A DNA stretch of 17,434 nucleotides, from assembly GCA_024243835.1 (NCBI GenBank), contig JALPMN010000549.1, forward strand, positions 1-17,434. The letters run 5' to 3'. The stretch's first letter is position 1. Each line of letters opens with the position of its first letter. The translations under genes and the position numbers were made by a program. Source of the stretch: Enteropsectra breve (taxonomy: Eukaryota; Microsporidia). The notes below the pieces were generated by a model that searched no databases, was not told where the DNA came from, and saw nothing but the letters and a program-made list of their open reading frames with translations. Positions 14,408 to 17,434 of the stretch are shown here, in pieces.

Positions 14408-15589
14408 ATGCAACAGGAGCAAGAGCAGCTCCCTCTTCTACTCTCCACAATTGCGTATCTACGCAACTTCTTTGATGAAGATTCCTTCGATGCAGCACAG
14501 TCTGATATGCTTACTCTGCGCATCCTCAGGAAAAATGAGCGTACTGTTAAGTTCATGGATTGGCTTGATATCCTGGCCAGCCACAAAGATGAAATATCTG
14601 GGGTTATGCTGGGAATCTACAGCCAGCAGGGCCTTGAAGAGATATATGAGCTAAGGGATATTTTTGCTGACACTACCAACAAGGAAGATATTCCTGAATG
14701 CCCAGTCATTGAAAAAATCAAAAACCTGTGTAAAATCCTGCAAAAGCTCGATCCTCTTCCCAGCAGCAAAATAAAAATCAAGCTTAAAATAATGACCAAG
14801 CATAAAATAGAGATTCCTGGCTTTAAAAGCCTCAACGAGCGGTGGAAAGTAGCACAGGGAATAGAGCTGGAAAGCAATGGGGTTTTTATAAAGAAGAAAC
14901 TAAACGAGAGAGAAAAAGATAATCTGATAAAATACAAGTACAAAATAGACTATTCAAAGGAGATGTTTGATTCCAGAGAGCTATCGTTTTACAACAGTCC
15001 CCTTATAAATAAGAAATACCCCATAAAAGTCGATACGCAATGCAATAATTCTACCGATAATAAGCAAAATGTAACTGATATTACTAAAGAAGATACAAAT
15101 AATAAAGCGGTTAAATGCCCCTGCTGCATAAATAATCAGGATGGACAGCTCATCAAATGCTCTAACTGCAATTTTTACCAACATGCCGTGTGTATGGGAT
15201 ACTTCTCGTCCAGAGATAACAGAATTCCAATCGACTATATCTGTTTGTTCTGTGGCAAAGAGAACAACATGATTAAAAGGAAAATATGTGTGTTCAGAAG
15301 GATCTTGTATATCGTTTATAATGAGGATTTTAGAACCAAGGATTATATCAGAAGAAGGCTCGGACTAACGAATAATTTTGTGGAAATAGCCTTTAAGAGG
15401 CTCATAGAAGAAGGTTTTATTGAGAGCAAATATGCTGTAAATAATGATAAAAACAGACAGCTGGCTGAGGATGTCTGTATTTATGTTGCAGTAAAAAGCC
15501 AGGAGAGCAAAATTAAAATCAAAAAATATTATAATGCTAATAAAGAAGATGTTTATACGAGCATGGAGTCAATCGAAGTGAGTGGGTAA
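14408..15589 (+). CDS. HOP1: Hop1/HORMAD-like meiotic axis protein: HORMA, PHD finger, winged helix
   Basis: Hop1 coats meiotic chromosome axes, recruits the double-strand-break machinery and biases repair to the homologue. The 393-residue product begins in the first HORMA helix (LLLSTIAYLRNFFDEDSFD, 10-28), followed by LRILRKN and a KFMDWLDIL helix, then the LGIYS strand (68-72); the HORMA core runs to about 195. A Ser/Thr/Asn-rich linker leads to a C4HC3 PHD finger with ligands C237, C240, C251, C254, H259, C262, C279 and C282. From about 288 to 365 a winged-helix-like region follows (LYIVYNEDFRTKDYIRRRL, then AFKRLIEEGFIES). HORMA plus PHD plus wHTH is the chromatin-binding architecture known for fungal Hop1. 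The N-terminus is slightly short; upstream in frame is a stop with no other ATG. No C-terminal closure motif is obvious. Confidence 0.82.
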   Translation: MQQEQEQLPLLLSTIAYLRNFFDEDSFDAAQSDMLTLRILRKNERTVKFMDWLDILASHKDEISGVMLGIYSQQGLEEIYELRDIFADTTNKEDIPECPVIEKIKNLCKILQKLDPLPSSKIKIKLKIMTKHKIEIPGFKSLNERWKVAQGIELESNGVFIKKKLNEREKDNLIKYKYKIDYSKEMFDSRELSFYNSPLINKKYPIKVDTQCNNSTDNKQNVTDITKEDTNNKAVKCPCCINNQDGQLIKCSNCNFYQHAVCMGYFSSRDNRIPIDYICLFCGKENNMIKRKICVFRRILYIVYNEDFRTKDYIRRRLGLTNNFVEIAFKRLIEEGFIESKYAVNNDKNRQLAEDVCIYVAVKSQESKIKIKKYYNANKEDVYTSMESIEVSG

Positions 15590-15687
15590 TAAAAATATTT
15601 AAACAGCAAGACTTATCCTAATGGATATCAAGAAAAGGATATTATTATAAGATATGCTTAATACGCATTTAATCATTCGCAAAAGTA

Positions 15688-15790
15688 ATTTCATAATCAA
15701 TTTCAAATGTAATTCTAAATTCACTTGCAAAAATAGTTTTATAGTTTATTTCATAATCAATTTCAAACATCTTTTCATAATCTATTTGTA
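15688..15790. repeat. short direct repeats in the convergent spacer
   Basis: The 20-mer atttcataatcaatttcaaa occurs at 15688-15707 and again at 15748-15767, with a decayed third form (tttcataatctatttgtaaa) just after. It lies between the convergent Hop1-like and Rpb5 genes. Confidence 0.8.
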
Positions 15791-15863
15791 AAATCAACAT
15801 ACTCTATCAACAATCCTTATAGTTAACAATAAAATTGTAGTGCAAAATCATGTTAATTTTTTA

Positions 15864-16457
15864 TTAAAGCTCCTCTCTAACCACCCGGTAGTACAGTGAA
15901 ATGCCTGTTGTCTGTGATGCCCGTTCTATTTTTATCACATCTCCTGTCTTTCCTCCGATAAAGCGGCAGATGGGATCAGATGACAGAATTCCTGCAAGAT
16001 TGCATTTTTCTGCTCTGAGAGTCTTCAAAAGCACGGCTGTTTCTTCGGGGCCCATGATCGTGTGCTTGGGAACCAAAATATGCTTTGTTTTATTGAAGAG
16101 CAGCTCTTCTATAAGAAAGTGCTCAACTGGAAGTGTGCTGTTGCGGAGTGTGGCCTTGCAGGACGGGTTTAGCTTGGACTCAGTGATGAGAATGAGGCGG
16201 GTGGTGCCTGTGGAGTTGTGTTCAGAAAGGATCTTGTCAAGCGTAGCCTTGGGGAGCTTCTCGTCGCGTGTAAAATGGACAGAAACACACTCTCCATCCA
16301 CCAACGTGTGGGTGATGTTCAGCATGGAGGGGTTGCTCAGTGCCGATGGGAATTCACTGGTAAATTCAGCGAAGGTCATTGTTTTTGCGCCTGTGGAGAT
16401 TCCCCGTGTCTCCAGCATTTCTACGACTGTGTTTCTGCAGAGCCAGAGATTTCTCAT
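15864..16457 (-). CDS. RPB5: RNA polymerases I-III shared subunit Rpb5 (RPABC1)
   Basis: Rpb5 is shared by all three nuclear RNA polymerases and forms part of the lower jaw that contacts downstream DNA. The 197-residue product starts with the typical N-terminal helix (LWLCRNTVVEMLETRG, 4-19), followed by the divergent eukaryote-specific jaw domain. It ends in the universally conserved assembly domain at about 112-197: HFLIEELLFNKTKHILVPKH (113-132), the SDPICRFIGGKTGDVIKI block (160-177) and a terminal YYRVV strand; the archaeal subunit H consists of this part alone. Length is close to the usual 210-215, so little has been lost. The ATG at 16457 is the only sensible start; atctccaa precedes it rather than CCC. 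It runs convergently to the Hop1-like gene. Confidence 0.93.
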   Translation of the reverse strand: MRNLWLCRNTVVEMLETRGISTGAKTMTFAEFTSEFPSALSNPSMLNITHTLVDGECVSVHFTRDEKLPKATLDKILSEHNSTGTTRLILITESKLNPSCKATLRNSTLPVEHFLIEELLFNKTKHILVPKHTIMGPEETAVLLKTLRAEKCNLAGILSSDPICRFIGGKTGDVIKIERASQTTGISLYYRVVREEL

Positions 16458-16576
16458 TTGGAGATAAAAATTTATTTGAAAAAATGTTTTTAGATGAATG
16501 AAATATGCAAGGAATATTTTTATGTATAGAGCTTATTTAAGATGGGCAATGCCATCGGCAGCATAGAAATAAATCA

Positions 16577-16596
16577 TAAAAATATTATAAATGTAT
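16577..16596. repeat. 20-bp direct repeat, left copy
   Basis: taaaaatattataaatgtat is identical to 16645-16664. The two copies bracket most of the 57-bp dispersed repeat. Confidence 0.9.
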
Positions 16597-16597
16597 T

Positions 16598-16654
16598 GTT
16601 AACAACAGATTGCTGGTTTAAAGGAATATTTACTGACATGAGGGTAAAAATATT
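16598..16654 (+). repeat. 57-bp dispersed repeat upstream of the Jjj1-like gene
   Basis: It matches 2460-2516 in inverted orientation with four substitutions and no gap. It begins gttaac, contains tttaaaggaatattta and gacatgagggtaaaa, and ends in aatatt inside the right 20-bp repeat. It ends 34 bp before the start codon at 16689, so it overlaps the likely promoter or 5' leader. Confidence 0.85.
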
Positions 16655-16664
16655 ATAAATGTAT
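16645..16664. repeat. 20-bp direct repeat, right copy
   Basis: Identical to 16577-16596, at a 68-bp offset. Its first ten bases belong to the sequence shared with 2460-2516. Confidence 0.9.
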
Positions 16665-16685
16665 ATTTACAAAGCTTTAAAAAAG

Positions 16686-16688
16686 CCC
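16686..16688 (+). promoter_or_regulatory. CCC start-proximal motif of the Jjj1-like gene
   Basis: aaaagccc abuts the ATG at 16689 and fixes that start. Confidence 0.6.
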
Positions 16689-17434
16689 ATGGGTAATGTG
16701 ATTGCAAGCCTAAAGAACGCAATAAGAAATCTAGCAAAATACTACACAGATCTCTTCAGTAAAACACTGGGTAAAGGAGAAAGGGCGCCATATGAGGTGC
16801 TTGGGATAGCCAAAGAGGAGACACTGAAGGGAACAAAGAAAGCGTATCTGCGGCTCAGCTATTTAAGCAAAGATAATGAGGAGCTACTTCTGTCGTACAA
16901 CAACGCCTATGAAGAGTGCAAGAAAAAGCTTTACGTAGAGATTTATATACCATCTCTGTTTGATTCTGATTTCAAGAAATATGCAGAGGATTTCTTCGAG
17001 CGACTGGCTGTTGTGTATCAGCAGAAGGCTGCGCCTGGATTCCTGGATCCGGACTATGTGGGATTTTATCGCTACTGGGGGAAGTTCAGGGATGGAGATG
17101 CAAAGCAAGAGAATGCAATCAGAAGCATCATAAAATATGTAAAGAGCAAGGATCCACGGAACATCACAAGCAAAGATGTTATGAAAAATAGAGAGGATAC
17201 TATGAAAAAGGGTGCTATAAAAAAGAGAGATGATGCTATGAAAAAGGGTGCTATGAAAAATAGAGATGATGCTGATAGCCAGAAAATCAGAGTGAAAAAG
17301 GAATGGAAAATACTGTGCAAAAACTGTGACAAGGGATTTAACAGCAGAAACACATTGAATGACCATCTCAAAAGCAGACAGCACAAAAGAAACATAGAAA
17401 ATGGCACAGAGAGAATCGAATATCTGAAAGATAC
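16689..17434 (+). CDS. JJJ1: Jjj1/DNAJC21-like protein with degenerate J-domain, 3' end outside window
   Basis: Jjj1 normally works with Hsp70 and Rei1 in the cytosol to recycle factors from pre-60S ribosomes. The open frame gives 248 residues and leaves the window without a stop. Residues 34-80 align with a J-domain (PYEVLGI, KKAYLRLSY, then NNAYEECKKK), but the HPD tripeptide between helices II and III is absent: the position reads YLSKDNEE and the loop is shortened. A Jjj1-like middle follows (FFERLAVVY 102-110, YVGFYRYWGKF 123-133), then a charged Lys/Asp/Met-rich repeat (about 165-194), then a C2H2 finger with C210, C213, H226 and H232 in the Jjj1-type CX2CX12HX5H spacing. CCC directly before the ATG supports the start. 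Order of domains makes Jjj1 the best call; without HPD it should not stimulate Hsp70. Confidence 0.78.
   Translation, partial: MGNVIASLKNAIRNLAKYYTDLFSKTLGKGERAPYEVLGIAKEETLKGTKKAYLRLSYLSKDNEELLLSYNNAYEECKKKLYVEIYIPSLFDSDFKKYAEDFFERLAVVYQQKAAPGFLDPDYVGFYRYWGKFRDGDAKQENAIRSIIKYVKSKDPRNITSKDVMKNREDTMKKGAIKKRDDAMKKGAMKNRDDADSQKIRVKKEWKILCKNCDKGFNSRNTLNDHLKSRQHKRNIENGTERIEYLKD

Noticed and set aside
14346..14654. Plus frame of 102 codons overlapping the Hop1-like start
   Set aside because: Beyond 14408 it is the shifted frame of the HORMA coding sequence; no domain of its own.
15901..16493. Plus frames over Rpb5
   Set aside because: Antisense shadows of a gene with a clear conserved product.
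16884..17407. Minus frames with repeated Phe/His/Ser-rich strings
   Set aside because: Antisense of the Jjj1-like gene; the strings arise from its Lys/Asp/Met repeat and the plus frame has an intact C2H2 finger.
1..17434. CRISPR array or prokaryotic operon reading of the repeats
   Set aside because: Tandem units lack spacers of constant length, and all recognisable genes are eukaryotic.

Overview
The window looks like eukaryotic nuclear DNA from a very compact, AT-rich, intron-poor genome, most likely a microsporidian. Every recognisable protein is eukaryotic: proteasome beta-4, RNA polymerase subunit Rpb5, a meiotic Hop1-like HORMA protein, a Pam18/Tim14 import-motor J-protein and a Jjj1-like ribosome-biogenesis J-protein. 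Genes are short and uninterrupted, and most start codons sit directly behind a CCC/CCCC triplet, as known in microsporidia. A Merlin-type transposase fossil fits too. A Nematocida-like source is my guess and cannot be proven from the sequence alone.

Layout. 1-100 is a 17-bp tandem repeat, followed by Pam18 (207-482). 483-1240 holds only decayed coding-like sequence. A signal-peptide/one-TM protein of unknown family follows (1247-2032). 2033-3238 has no firm gene: it carries a palindrome, a small ORF, tandem repeats, a retroelement integrase scrap and one arm of a dispersed repeat. Proteasome beta-4 (minus strand) is at 3239-3829. A repeat-rich gap then leads into three tandem plus-strand genes for paralogous proteins of about 200 residues with five membrane spans, possibly YIP1/Yif1-like (4217-6854).

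The centre (7187-14006) is an array of five minus-strand paralogues of about 300 residues, each with one N-terminal membrane/signal segment and the same conserved blocks. I recognise no family for them. A broken Merlin/IS1595-type transposase lies between the third and fourth copies, and a 47-codon ORF with a perfect CCC-ATG start lies between the second and third. Copies 2 and 5 share an almost identical gap-free block of about 500 bp, which suggests gene conversion or a recent segmental copy.

The right end returns to core genes: Hop1-like HORMA-PHD-winged-helix protein (14408-15589, plus), Rpb5 (15864-16457, minus) and, running off the edge, a Jjj1-like protein whose J-domain has lost its HPD motif (16689-17434, plus). 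A 57-bp repeat in front of this last gene matches 2460-2516 in inverted orientation.

The core genes act separately in protein turnover, transcription, mitosomal import, meiosis and ribosome maturation. The accessory part consists of two tandem membrane-protein families plus transposon remnants, the pattern expected of fast-evolving, lineage-specific parasite genes.
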